Shown here: in pieces, positions 1 to 8,370 of the stretch | Numbering within the stretch: the first letter of the stretch is position 1 | Layout: each line of letters opens with the position of its first letter | Source of the DNA: Ruminococcus sp. | GTDB lineage: Bacteria > Bacillota > Clostridia > Oscillospirales > Ruminococcaceae | Reading direction: 5' to 3' | Length of the DNA stretch: 64,000 nt | Assembly (NCBI GenBank): GCA_017441505.1 | Contig: JAFRXL010000043.1 | Coordinates: 62,001 to 126,000 of the forward strand | Notes under the pieces: generated by a model | The model's input: the letters and a program-made list of their open reading frames with translations, nothing else | Databases searched by the model: none | Told to the model about the DNA's origin: nothing | Translations under genes and position numbers: made by a program

Positions 1-2459
1 ACGGCGATTCTGCTCTTGATACGGACTCTATTGAGCGTAACAGGGGAATTACTATTTTTGCTCATCAGGCTGAATTTGACATTGATGATACGCATATATC
101 TCTTCTTGATACTCCGGGACATATCGATTTTTCCGCTGAAACCGAACGAACAATGAGGGTGCTTGATTATGCTGTACTCGTCATAAGCGGTACTGACGGG
201 ATACAAAGTCACACAATGACACTCTGGAAGCTCCTAAGCAGATATGAAGTGCCGGTTTTTATTTTTATAAATAAAATGGACCTTATTGGTGCTGACAGAA
301 AATCAGTTCTTGAAAAAATTCAGAACAGACTCTCAGATATGTGTACTGATTTCAGCGGAACAGAGGCTCAGATAATTGAAAACACTGCTATGTGCAGTGA
401 CGAATATATGGAGAAGTATCTATCTGAAGGCACTTTGAGTGACGATGATATTGTCAAAGCGATAAAACAGCGTCAGGTTTTTCCGTGCTGTTTCGGCTCT
501 GCACTGAAAATGGACGGTATCGATCGGTTTATGGAGCTTATCGGACGTTATACCACTGAGCCTGAAAGAACAAGCGAGTTCGGGGCAATGGTCTATAAGA
601 TCTCATACGACCCGAAAGGAAGCCGTCTTACACATTTAAAAGTAGTTAATGGTGAGCTGAAAATGCGTGCTGAACTTACATATACCGATCAGGACGGAAA
701 TGAGATCACAGGCAAAGTCAGCTCGCTCAGGATATATTCGGGTGAAAAATTCAGGAACGCTGAAAGTGCAACAGCAGGAGAGGTGTGTGCTGTGACCGGA
801 CTGCCTTCGACATTTGCAGGTCAGGGACTCGGCAGCATAAGGAATTCAGATAGGGCTCTACTCGAACCTGTTATGACATATAATGTTGCGATACCGGATG
901 AAATCAATATTCACGAAGCACTTAAAGATATGCGTCGCCTTGAAGATGAGGACCCTCAGCTGCATATACTCTGGAACGAGCAGCTGAGAGAGATACATAT
1001 ACAGCTGATGGGAGCTGTACAACTTGAAGTTCTTACAGAGATGATAAAGCAGCGTTTTGGTTATAAAGTTGAATTCCTTGACGGTGCTATTGCTTACAAA
1101 GAGACTATTAAGAATATAGTTGAGGGAGTAGGGCACTACGAGCCGCTCAAACACTATGCGGAGGTTCATGTTCTTCTTGAACCTCTTGAACGTGGCAGCG
1201 GAGTAAAAATCGACACTATCGTACCGGAAGATGAACTTGACCGCAACTGGCAGAGACTTATACTCACTCACTTTGAAGAAAAAGAACATATCGGAGTACT
1301 TACAGGTTCGCCTATAACTGATATAAAAATTACACTTGCTGCCGGAAAAGCTCACGTAAAGCATACTGAGGGAGGAGATTTCCGTCAGGCCACCTACAGG
1401 GCTATACGTCAGGGACTTCGCAATGCGGAGAGCGTATTGCTCGAACCGTATTATGATTATGAGATAGAGATACCCTCCGACTGTGTAGGCAGGGTGATCT
1501 CCGATCTGCAGCATATGTCGGCAGAGTTCAGCTCACCTGAGATAACAGGGGATATGGCAGTTATTTCCGGTACAGCTCCGGTATCTGAGATGAACGGTTA
1601 TCAGCAGGAACTTATAAGCTTTACAAAGGGACGTGGCAGACTAAGCTGCTCGGTTGGCGGATACTGTGAGTGCCATGACGCTGAAAGAGTCATAGAGCAG
1701 ATAGGTTATGACTGTGACGGCGATACCGAAAACAGTGCGGACTCCATATTTTGCTCGCACGGAGCAGGCTATATGGTCAAATGGAATGAAGTTCCGGACT
1801 ATATGCATCTTCCTTCATGTCTGAAAGACGATGATGAGCATGAGGATGAGGAAGTCAGGATAGGCAAAGCAAAGCGGTTTATAGAAAATGCAGTCTCAGA
1901 AAAAGAGCTCATGGAGATTTTTGAGCGGACATATGGCAAAATCAATGTCGACCCACGAAGAGCTTTCAAAAAGAGCAAGGCTGTGTCCATAGAAAATAAG
2001 CAGGTCAAGCTCCCGAATTACGAGGGTCCGGACTACCTTCTTGTCGACGGTTACAACATTATTTTTGCTTGGGACGACCTGAAAAAAATCTCCGAAGAAA
2101 ATCTTGATGCCGCAAGAGCAGAGCTGGTCAATATGATGTGCAATTATCAGGGATATGCCGGCTGTGAGCTGATACTCGTTTTTGACGCTTATAAAGTCAA
2201 GGGCAAGCACAGGGAAGTCGAACGTCACTCAAATATCAATATCGTCTATACTAAGGAGTCCGAAACAGCCGATTCCTACATAGAGCGTGTCACGCATGAG
2301 CTCTCAAAGAAGCATCGTGTGCGTGTTGCTACCTCTGACGGACAGGAGCAGATGATAATACTCGGTAACGGAGCACTGCGTATCTCGGCAACCGATCTCA
2401 GAAAAAGATATGAATCAGCTATGGGAGCTATAAGAGAGTATATTGAATCGATGAAATAA
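1..2459 (+). CDS. TetM/EF-G-like translational GTPase fused to a Rae1/YacP NYN endonuclease domain (5' partial)
   Basis: The reading frame is open from base 3, so the start codon and P-loop lie before the window. Seen: the switch I sequence RGITI, G3 DTPGH (about 113-127) and G4 NKMD (about 273-284), then EF-G-like domains II to V as in TetM/TetO ribosomal protection proteins. After an acidic linker (about 1815-2020) comes a roughly 140-residue NYN domain with VDGYN (about 2042-2056), VFDA, TKESETAD and VATSDGQEQ. These match the YacP/Rae1 family, whose Bacillus member is known to cut mRNA in the ribosomal A site. TetM-type GTPases also act at the factor/A-site region, so a joint ribosome-rescue or stall-surveillance role is inferred, not shown. 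It is not a canonical tetracycline-resistance gene. A rho-independent terminator follows. Confidence 0.85.
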   Translation, partial: GDSALDTDSIERNRGITIFAHQAEFDIDDTHISLLDTPGHIDFSAETERTMRVLDYAVLVISGTDGIQSHTMTLWKLLSRYEVPVFIFINKMDLIGADRKSVLEKIQNRLSDMCTDFSGTEAQIIENTAMCSDEYMEKYLSEGTLSDDDIVKAIKQRQVFPCCFGSALKMDGIDRFMELIGRYTTEPERTSEFGAMVYKISYDPKGSRLTHLKVVNGELKMRAELTYTDQDGNEITGKVSSLRIYSGEKFRNAESATAGEVCAVTGLPSTFAGQGLGSIRNSDRALLEPVMTYNVAIPDEINIHEALKDMRRLEDEDPQLHILWNEQLREIHIQLMGAVQLEVLTEMIKQRFGYKVEFLDGAIAYKETIKNIVEGVGHYEPLKHYAEVHVLLEPLERGSGVKIDTIVPEDELDRNWQRLILTHFEEKEHIGVLTGSPITDIKITLAAGKAHVKHTEGGDFRQATYRAIRQGLRNAESVLLEPYYDYEIEIPSDCVGRVISDLQHMSAEFSSPEITGDMAVISGTAPVSEMNGYQQELISFTKGRGRLSCSVGGYCECHDAERVIEQIGYDCDGDTENSADSIFCSHGAGYMVKWNEVPDYMHLPSCLKDDDEHEDEEVRIGKAKRFIENAVSEKELMEIFERTYGKINVDPRRAFKKSKAVSIENKQVKLPNYEGPDYLLVDGYNIIFAWDDLKKISEENLDAARAELVNMMCNYQGYAGCELILVFDAYKVKGKHREVERHSNINIVYTKESETADSYIERVTHELSKKHRVRVATSDGQEQMIILGNGALRISATDLRKRYESAMGAIREYIESMK

Positions 2460-2494
2460 GGAAACATCTTTGATTTATATTACAATAGTGAAAT

Positions 2495-2518
2495 GGCAGT
2501 CCGCAAGGGCTGCCTTTT
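2495..2518 (+). terminator. Rho-independent terminator after the GTPase-NYN gene
   Basis: An 8-bp stem (GGCAGTCC with GGGCTGCC, one G-U pair) and a GCAA loop are followed by TTTT, 36 bases after the stop codon. Confidence 0.8.
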
Positions 2519-2610
2519 GTATATAATGCAATATGAAAAAAACATATAACCGGCATATAAAAGTTAAATGAAAAAAATTCAAAAAAATAGTGGAAATTTT
2601 ATTTTTAATA

Positions 2611-2619
2611 TGTTATAAT
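2611..2619 (+). promoter_or_regulatory. Extended -10 promoter of the oad operon
   Basis: TGTTATAAT is an extended -10 (TGnTATAAT). A weak -35, TGGAAA at 2591-2596, lies 17 bp upstream. The start codon of the first operon gene is about 120 bases downstream, leaving a long leader with no recognised riboswitch. Confidence 0.55.
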
Positions 2620-2737
2620 TAATTTTGATTGGTTTATTTGCAATGGTGCAGTAAACCTTTAAATGCTGTCTATACATTAAATATAGAAAAGTATAAGAAC
2701 GATCTGCGATGCAGATATACTATGAGGAGGTTAGTTC

Positions 2738-4135
2738 ATGAAAAAAGTTCAACTGACAGAAACTGTTCTTCGTGATGCCAATCAGTCACTGATGGCTACA
2801 CGACTGCCTTATGCAGACTACGAGGGCATCCTTGCTGATATGGATAAGGCTGGCTACTATTCTATTGAGTGCTGGGGAGGAGCAACATTTGACTCTTGTC
2901 TCCGCTACCTTAACGAAGATCCGTGGGAGAGACTTCGCAATCTCAGAAAAAATCTTCCTAATACAAGACTCCAGATGCTTTTAAGAGGTCAGAATCTTCT
3001 TGGCTATAAGCACTATCATGATGACGTTGTGGAGAAGTTCATCGAGCTTTCTATCAAGAATGGTATCGATGTTATCCGTATTTTTGACGCTCTTAATGAC
3101 TTCAGAAATATAGAGACTGCTCTCAATGCTACAAAGAAGTACGCTACAAAGAAGACTATAGCATCAGGCTGTATCTCATACACACAGAGCCCTGTACATA
3201 CAGTAGATAAGTATATCGAAATGTGTAAAGAACTCAAGACTATGGGATTTGATACTATCTGTCTCAAGGATATGGCTGGTACAATGTCTCCATACGAAGC
3301 TGAGCACCTTATCAAGGGCATCAAGGACGCTATCGGTGATATGACACTTATCCTTCATACACACTGCACAACAGGTATGGCATATATGACTCTTACCAAG
3401 GCTATCGAGTCCGGTATAGACGTTATCGATACAGCTACATCATGTTTCTCAGGCGGCACTTCACAGCCTGCAACAGAGACAATGTTCTATGCTCTCCAGC
3501 AGTACGGAATTGAGTCCGGACTTAATGAGGACATTATAAATAAGGTAAACGACTACTTCAAGCCGATCAAGCAGAAGTACATAGACAATGGTCAGATCAA
3601 TCCAAAGAGCCTTGCTACAGATGCTCAGGCACTTGTATATAAGGTACCGGGCGGTATGCTTTCAAATATGATCGCTAACCTTACTGATATGCACGCAATG
3701 GATAAGTTCGATGAAGCACTTGCTGAGATACCTAAGGTAAGAGCTGATATGGGTTATCCTCCGCTTGTAACTCCGCTTTCACAGATGGTAGGAAATCAGG
3801 CTGTTACAAACGTGCTCGTTGGCGAGAGATATAAGAACATCTCTAAGGAAATAAAGAATTACATCAAGGGTGAGTACGGTAATCCGCCTGCACCTATCGC
3901 TCAGGAACTTGTAGATAAGGTTCTTGGCGACAGCCAGCCTGTTGACTGCCGTATCGAAGACCAGAAGCGTACAGGTGAGGAATTCAAGGCTTCTAAGGAT
4001 GCTCTTGGCGACCTTTGCCGCAGCGAAGAAGATGTAATGAGCTATATCTGCTATCCGGATCAGACTATCAACTTCCTCAAGAATCGTAAAGCACAGGAAG
4101 AAAATGAAGCTGTTTACACTATCGAGGAAATGTAA
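2738..4135 (+). CDS. oadA: Oxaloacetate decarboxylase alpha subunit, carboxyltransferase part
   Basis: A 465-residue carboxyltransferase of the OadA/PycB family. It moves the carboxyl group of oxaloacetate to biotin in the first step of the Na+-pumping decarboxylase. Visible motifs are the N-terminal ETVLRDANQS (DRDAHQS-type metal and substrate site), LKDMAG with the catalytic-site lysine, and HTHCTTG with metal-binding histidines. Unlike enterobacterial OadA it has no C-terminal biotin domain. That domain is a separate gene two places downstream, as in other Firmicutes. Its ribosome binding site is GAGGAGG. Gene order alpha, gamma, biotin carrier, beta supports the assignment. A methylmalonyl-CoA or pyruvate carboxyltransferase role is possible but less likely next to OadB. 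Confidence 0.88.
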   Translation: MKKVQLTETVLRDANQSLMATRLPYADYEGILADMDKAGYYSIECWGGATFDSCLRYLNEDPWERLRNLRKNLPNTRLQMLLRGQNLLGYKHYHDDVVEKFIELSIKNGIDVIRIFDALNDFRNIETALNATKKYATKKTIASGCISYTQSPVHTVDKYIEMCKELKTMGFDTICLKDMAGTMSPYEAEHLIKGIKDAIGDMTLILHTHCTTGMAYMTLTKAIESGIDVIDTATSCFSGGTSQPATETMFYALQQYGIESGLNEDIINKVNDYFKPIKQKYIDNGQINPKSLATDAQALVYKVPGGMLSNMIANLTDMHAMDKFDEALAEIPKVRADMGYPPLVTPLSQMVGNQAVTNVLVGERYKNISKEIKNYIKGEYGNPPAPIAQELVDKVLGDSQPVDCRIEDQKRTGEEFKASKDALGDLCRSEEDVMSYICYPDQTINFLKNRKAQEENEAVYTIEEM

Positions 4136-4150
4136 GGAGGCAGCAATATT

Positions 4151-4564
4151 ATGTTTGAAAAGATCACTCTTGCTGCTGAGGCTGCTACAGAAGCTGCTAC
4201 CGAAGCGTCATCAAAAGGCGACGAACTCTCAATAGGTGATGCTGCTATAACAGCTATATTTGGATATGCCGTAGTATTTTTCGGACTTGTTATACTTATG
4301 GCAGTACTTTACTGCACAGGAGCATATTTTAAATCCAAGGATGAAAAGGCTAAAAAAGCTGCTGAGGAAGCAAAGAAGGCTCAGCCGGCAGCAGAAAAGC
4401 CTGCACCGGCAGCCGAGCAGAAACTTGCTCCTGGTTCAGCCGGACACGTAAAGCTTTTTGATGTTCCGGATAAAGAGGCTGCAATGATAATGGCTATCGT
4501 TGCCGACAAAATGCAGACTCCTCTCAATGAACTTCACTTTATTTCCATTAAGGAGGTCAAATAA
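4151..4564 (+). CDS. oadG: OadG-like gamma subunit of the sodium-pump decarboxylase
   Basis: A 137-residue protein with one membrane helix near residues 34-53 (YAVVFFGLVILMAVLYC), followed by a charged Lys/Ala-rich stretch, an Ala/Pro linker and a conserved C-terminal segment. OadG family proteins are small one-pass membrane subunits that hold the alpha subunit onto the beta subunit. An Ala/Glu-rich segment before the helix is unusual in composition. It is 15 bases after oadA and 2 bases before the biotin carrier gene, so the genes are probably translationally coupled. Assignment rests on topology and operon position more than on sequence motifs. Confidence 0.75.
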   Translation: MFEKITLAAEAATEAATEASSKGDELSIGDAAITAIFGYAVVFFGLVILMAVLYCTGAYFKSKDEKAKKAAEEAKKAQPAAEKPAPAAEQKLAPGSAGHVKLFDVPDKEAAMIMAIVADKMQTPLNELHFISIKEVK

Positions 4565-4566
4565 CA

Positions 4567-4965
4567 ATGAAGTATAAAGTAACACTCAACGGTAAGACAT
4601 ATGAGGTAGAGGTAGAAAAAGGCAAGGCAGTTCTTCTTGATGAATATGAGGCACTTGCTCCTGCACCTGCGGCAGCAGCTGCTCCGGCTGCGGCGGCAGC
4701 ACCGGCACCGGCAGCCGCTCCTGCACCTGCTGCACCGGTAAATCTTGCAGCAGGCGAAACAGTTGCAGCTCCTATGCCAGGAAATATCATAAGAGTCGAT
4801 GTTGCTCAGGGAGATACTGTAAAAGCCGGACAGATACTCATTATCCTTGAAGCTATGAAAATGGAGAACGAGATCGTTGCTCCTAAGGATGGTACAGTCG
4901 CTCAGGTGGTAACAAGCAAGGGTGCGGTAGTTGATACAGGTGCACCACTGGTTGTTATAGCATAA
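4567..4965 (+). CDS. Biotin carboxyl carrier protein of the decarboxylase complex
   Basis: A 132-residue biotinyl protein. The biotin attachment motif EAMKMEN is clear, with the modified lysine between the two methionines, inside a C-terminal lipoyl/biotinyl fold starting near VAAPMPGNI. Between a short N-terminal segment and the biotin domain lies a low-complexity Ala/Pro linker of about 35 residues that lets the arm swing between the carboxyltransferase and the membrane pump. It corresponds to MmdC/GcdC-type subunits. Its ribosome binding site AAGGAGG overlaps the end of oadG. Confidence 0.88.
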   Translation: MKYKVTLNGKTYEVEVEKGKAVLLDEYEALAPAPAAAAAPAAAAAPAPAAAPAPAAPVNLAAGETVAAPMPGNIIRVDVAQGDTVKAGQILIILEAMKMENEIVAPKDGTVAQVVTSKGAVVDTGAPLVVIA

Positions 4966-4977
4966 GGAGGGCGGCAT

Positions 4978-6198
4978 ATGGATATTCTTGAAACCCTTGA
5001 GACCCTGTGGAACGGTTCCGGATTCAAGAGCCTTTTTACAGGTGACGGTTGGAAGAACCTTATTATGATCGCTGTATCATGCGTTCTTCTTTATCTTGGA
5101 ATCAAAAAGAAGTTTGAACCGCTTCTTCTTGTAGGTATCGCATTCGGATGTCTTCTTGTAAATCTCTCATACTTCGTTGGCGGAGACACAGCTGATGCTC
5201 TGTATCACCTTGATCTGTGGGATCATTTCCTTGATGAAAGTCATCCGGATTATCACAGTTACGGAGCAATAATGTCACACGGCGGTCTGCTCGATATACT
5301 TTACATAGGCGTTAAAGCCGGCGTATATCCTTCACTCATTTTCATGGGTGTCGGAGCTATGACAGATTTCGGTCCGCTTATATCAAATCCAAAGAGCCTT
5401 CTTCTTGGTGCAGCAGCTCAGATGGGTGTATTTATGGCATTCTTCGGAGCGATATGCTTAGGATTTACCGGACAGGAAGCCGCTTCGATAGGAATCATCG
5501 GCGGTGCTGACGGTCCTACAGCGATATTCCTTACAACAAAACTTGCTCCTCATCTTCTCGGAGCTATAGCTATCGCAGCTTACTCATACATGGCACTTAT
5601 CCCACTTATACAGCCTTTCTTTATGAATCTTCTTACTACTGAGAAGGAAAGAAAGATCAAAATGGAACAGGCAAGACAGGTATCTAAGACAGAGAAGATC
5701 ATCTTCCCTATACTTGTTGCAATGTTCGTAATACTTCTTCTCCCGTCAACAGCTCCGCTTGTAGGATGCCTCATGCTTGGTAACCTCTGGAGAGAGTGCG
5801 GAGTTACAGAAAGACTTTCCGATACAGTTCAGAATGCTCTTATGAACATCGTAACTGTATTCCTCGGAATCTCAGTTGGTGCAACAACTGCTGCTGACAG
5901 ATTCCTTTCACCTGAAACTATCAAGATCATCGTTCTTGGACTTACAGCATTCTGCTTCTCAACAATAGGCGGACTTCTTGTAGGTAAGCTCATGTGCAAG
6001 CTTTCAGGCGGAAAGATCAATCCGCTTATCGGTTCTGCCGGAGTTTCCGCAGTACCTATGGCAGCAAGAGTATCACAAATGGAAGGTCAGAAAGCTAATC
6101 CTTCAAACTTCCTTCTCATGCACGCTATGGGACCGAATGTTGCAGGTGTTATCGGTTCAGCTATCGCTGCCGGATTCCTTCTTGCAGTATTCAAGTGA
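4978..6198 (+). CDS. oadB: Oxaloacetate decarboxylase beta subunit, Na+ pump
   Basis: A 406-residue polytopic membrane protein that decarboxylates carboxybiotin and exports Na+. The family hallmark GGADGPTAIF is present (about 5502-5531), along with the late conserved segments GSAGVSAVPMAARV and NFLLMHAMGPNVAGV. Hydrophobic helices run the length of the protein, and the size is typical of the family. It is the last gene of the operon, with an AAGGAGGG ribosome binding site and a strong terminator 33 bases after its stop. The complex would couple oxaloacetate turnover to a sodium gradient in a fermenting anaerobe. Confidence 0.92.
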   Translation: MDILETLETLWNGSGFKSLFTGDGWKNLIMIAVSCVLLYLGIKKKFEPLLLVGIAFGCLLVNLSYFVGGDTADALYHLDLWDHFLDESHPDYHSYGAIMSHGGLLDILYIGVKAGVYPSLIFMGVGAMTDFGPLISNPKSLLLGAAAQMGVFMAFFGAICLGFTGQEAASIGIIGGADGPTAIFLTTKLAPHLLGAIAIAAYSYMALIPLIQPFFMNLLTTEKERKIKMEQARQVSKTEKIIFPILVAMFVILLLPSTAPLVGCLMLGNLWRECGVTERLSDTVQNALMNIVTVFLGISVGATTAADRFLSPETIKIIVLGLTAFCFSTIGGLLVGKLMCKLSGGKINPLIGSAGVSAVPMAARVSQMEGQKANPSNFLLMHAMGPNVAGVIGSAIAAGFLLAVFK

Positions 6199-6230
6199 TA
6201 AAGGACTTATATGTCAAAATAATAATATTT

Positions 6231-6264
6231 CTCCGGCAGTATCGTCTGCCGGAGATTATTTTTT
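6231..6264 (+). terminator. Terminator of the oad operon
   Basis: A perfect 9-bp stem CTCCGGCAG/CTGCCGGAG with a TATCGT loop, followed by a T-rich run. Confidence 0.9.
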
Positions 6265-6343
6265 TACTATAAAATGTATGTTCTTGCTGCCTTACAAAAT
6301 ACGACTGTTAACTTTGTGCAATATGTAGAAATTTGGTGAACGG

Positions 6344-6372
6344 TTGACTTTTATCGGGAGAAGTATTATAAT
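6344..6372 (+). promoter_or_regulatory. Strong sigma-A-type promoter driving the 6.4-7.2 kb region
   Basis: TTGACT at 6344-6349, a 17-base spacer, and TATAAT at 6367-6372. Predicted transcription start is near 6379. No convincing gene begins for about 900 bases, which makes this promoter notable. Confidence 0.7.
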
Positions 6373-6378
6373 ATAATA

Positions 6379-7240
6379 CATAGAGATATAAAAAATTAAT
6401 GTGTAGAATGAACAGAGAGAGGAAAAACAAAGCTGAAATGTGATATTTAAGAATCGGCGCAGCTGATTTCCTTTAAGTTCTAAATATTTTTTGAACAGAT
6501 GCTTTATCTTCATCATACCGAGCGGTTACGGATGAGAACGTCTGATGAAATGTCGATGAGTACGGACAAGTGCAGCGATAATGACATTAGCGGAGGGTAA
6601 TTATATCATGGTCAAAGAATAACCGGAAATAACAGGAAATGCAGTGGCGTCTTTTGTTGTTTATCCAGAAAAAAACAAGTAGAAAAAGAAACAAGACACA
6701 AAACATTCCGTGTACAAATCAAGAAAAATAAAAGTGCACGGATAAGAACAAAAGAAATTTATCCGGCATAAATAAATTTGCTGATAAGTTGTTTTGAAAG
6801 CATCGTTTTTCGGACTGCATTCAGCCGTATAAACTGTACGGCAGGCAGCTCCGGAATGAAAGGAAAGTTCATTATACTTATGGACTTTCCCTTTAAAGAT
6901 GTCTTCAGATCGCATTTTTTGCAGAGAACTGTAACGCTTCATTGCAAGAAGTTTTGCAGAGCTGCCGCATAGTGACAGCCGATAGTGAATATCGCACTTT
7001 GCAGAAATTATGCTTTCATCAGCTTTCGGAAAAAAGTTTTCGCCGGAACTCAAAAGAAAGAGCACAAAACAAAAACAAGAAGCAAAATAAAGAAGCTTCA
7101 GAAAAAAATAAAAACTCGTTTAATGTAGTAGAACAAGAAATTAAAAGAAATACTGATACGCTTTTTGCGTACATCATTTATGAGTCAGAGGATAGAAAAA
7201 AACACCTTTGACTTTAATTTTGCAGTATGACTGCAAAAAT
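6379..7240 (+). ncRNA. Candidate long structured RNA or long leader, family not identified
   Basis: This gene-free stretch has a near-consensus promoter at its 5' side and a chain of hairpins: AATGTC/GACATT (6549-6588), CCGTGTAC/GTGCACGG (about 6708-6740, one G-U), GGATAA/TTATCC (about 6739-6764), a two-part stem 6811-6853 around GCCGTA/TACGGC, GGAAAGTT/GACTTTCC (6862-6890), CGATA/TATCG (6980-6994), TACGC/GCGTA (7157-7171) and a 9-bp stem TTTTGCAGT/ACTGCAAAA (7218-7238). Loops and joins are A-rich. The short ORFs here have no good ribosome binding sites and odd composition. It could be an independent RNA or a leader of the VanY-like gene downstream. I matched it to no known RNA family. Confidence 0.4.
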
Positions 7241-7288
7241 TTACCGGATCATACCGGATGTGTCAGAACAAAATCGGAGGATATGAAA

Positions 7289-8266
7289 ATGGCGAAGAGA
7301 AGGATCAGATGGGGGCGTGTCCTTGCGGCTATGATAGGGCTCTCCTGCTCTATTTTTATAGCTGACGGAATAAAAAGAGATATGCACCGATCCAATACCA
7401 GCAATATAAAGGTTGAAGGCGATTTCGTCGGAGATCAGATGTCTGATAGTAAAACAGAAAATCAATCAGATGAAACATTACAGCTTGGTCTTATTAACAC
7501 AAATATGCCGTCAACCATAACTGAAGGAGTTCAGAACCTCGGTTTTTCAGAGCTTAGCATTCCTGATTCAAAGCTTTCTACAGGTATGCTTGCTATCATT
7601 AATAACGAACATCCGGCAGGTACTTCTTCTGACCAGAAGAGAGTCAATCTGCTTAAATATAAGAACGAATTCTATAGTCTCGTAAGTGAAAATGTTAAGC
7701 TTAATGAAGAAGCAGCTGAAGCTTTAAACAATATGATGGCTGCTTATAATGAAGCTACTGGTCTTTCAGATTTCATTGTATATGGCACTAATGATACATA
7801 TACAGGAGACGGTTCGTCCTGCCCAGAGTATTTCCCTGAATCAGCAGCCGGAAATACTATCGATCTTGCCCTGAATGCCGGCGGCAGCATCATTGCCTTT
7901 GACGGCTATGATACAGAGGGCTGGATCATTGACAATTGTGAAAAGTACGGATTTATCGTAAGGTATCCAGAGGGAAAAGAAGCAAAGACTAAACATGATT
8001 TTTGTCCGTGGCATCTGAGATATGTCGGCGGTATTCATGCTGCTATAATGGATGAAAAGAATATGTGCCTTGAAGAATACATCGATTTTCTTAAAGGATT
8101 TAGCTTTGACAAGTCTTTTTCTTATGCTTATAATGGTGTTAACTACGAAATATACACTTCACCAGCTAAGAATAGTGCTGAACCGGCACGAGTTCCTGTT
8201 TCCGGTACGTATACGGTTTCCGGAGATAATATCGGAACATTTATTATTACAACTGTAAAAAACTGA
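7289..8266 (+). CDS. Membrane-anchored VanY-like (M15B) protein with degraded active site
   Basis: A 325-residue protein with an N-terminal membrane anchor (about residues 9-26) and a C-terminal D-alanyl-D-alanine carboxypeptidase-like (VanY, M15B) domain. Start 7289 is chosen because GGAGG at 7276-7280 is 8 bases upstream; an ATG at 7283 is too close. The family pattern SxHxxGxxxD reads PESAAGNTID here: the zinc-binding His is Ser185 while Asp192 is kept. The family EPWHLRYVG reads CPWHLRYVG, so the catalytic Glu is Cys239 while His242 is kept. Loss of one zinc ligand and the general base suggests a peptidoglycan-binding pseudoenzyme, or an unusual metal site. A terminator follows. Confidence 0.7.
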   Translation: MAKRRIRWGRVLAAMIGLSCSIFIADGIKRDMHRSNTSNIKVEGDFVGDQMSDSKTENQSDETLQLGLINTNMPSTITEGVQNLGFSELSIPDSKLSTGMLAIINNEHPAGTSSDQKRVNLLKYKNEFYSLVSENVKLNEEAAEALNNMMAAYNEATGLSDFIVYGTNDTYTGDGSSCPEYFPESAAGNTIDLALNAGGSIIAFDGYDTEGWIIDNCEKYGFIVRYPEGKEAKTKHDFCPWHLRYVGGIHAAIMDEKNMCLEEYIDFLKGFSFDKSFSYAYNGVNYEIYTSPAKNSAEPARVPVSGTYTVSGDNIGTFIITTVKN

Positions 8267-8286
8267 ACGAGTGTTAAGTTATTTCA

Positions 8287-8312
8287 AGCAGCCTGCGGGC
8301 TGCTCTTTTTTT
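8287..8312 (+). terminator. Terminator after the VanY-like gene
   Basis: AGCAGCC/GGCTGCT stem with a TGCG loop, then a run of T. Confidence 0.88.
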
Positions 8313-8321
8313 ATTTAATTG

Positions 8322-8350
8322 TAATATGAGAATGTCATCCTGAATACTAT
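8322..8350 (+). promoter_or_regulatory. Possible sigma-E-like sporulation promoter
   Basis: TAATATG, 14 bases, then AATACTAT, resembling the mother-cell sigma-E pattern (ATATT, N14, CATACAAT). The arrangement closely parallels the one before spoIIIAA (23205-23233). The predicted start would fall almost at the ribosome binding site. This is inference only. Confidence 0.3.
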
Positions 8351-8370
8351 CTTTATAGGAGGCGATGATA

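Noticed and set aside
858-1514. Long minus-strand ORF inside the GTPase-NYN gene
   Set aside because: It is a shadow of the coding strand, with no ribosome binding site and unusual amino-acid composition.
1-2459. Calling the gene a tetracycline-resistance determinant
   Set aside because: The GTPase is only TetM-like and carries an extra nuclease domain, with no leader peptide or mobile context visible.
4660-4740. Short tandem repeats in the biotin carrier gene as a possible repeat array
   Set aside because: They encode the Ala/Pro swinging arm and are in frame.
4557-4790. Minus-strand ORF rich in Ala or Cys/Arg opposite the biotin carrier
   Set aside because: Artefact of the Ala/Pro linker codons read backwards.
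6541-6590. CTGATGA suggestive of a hammerhead ribozyme core
   Set aside because: The required GAAA partner and flanking helices are missing after the local stem.
6942-7211. 89-codon ORF in the gene-free region
   Set aside because: Lys/Asn-rich, no good ribosome binding site, and it overlaps hairpins of the candidate RNA.
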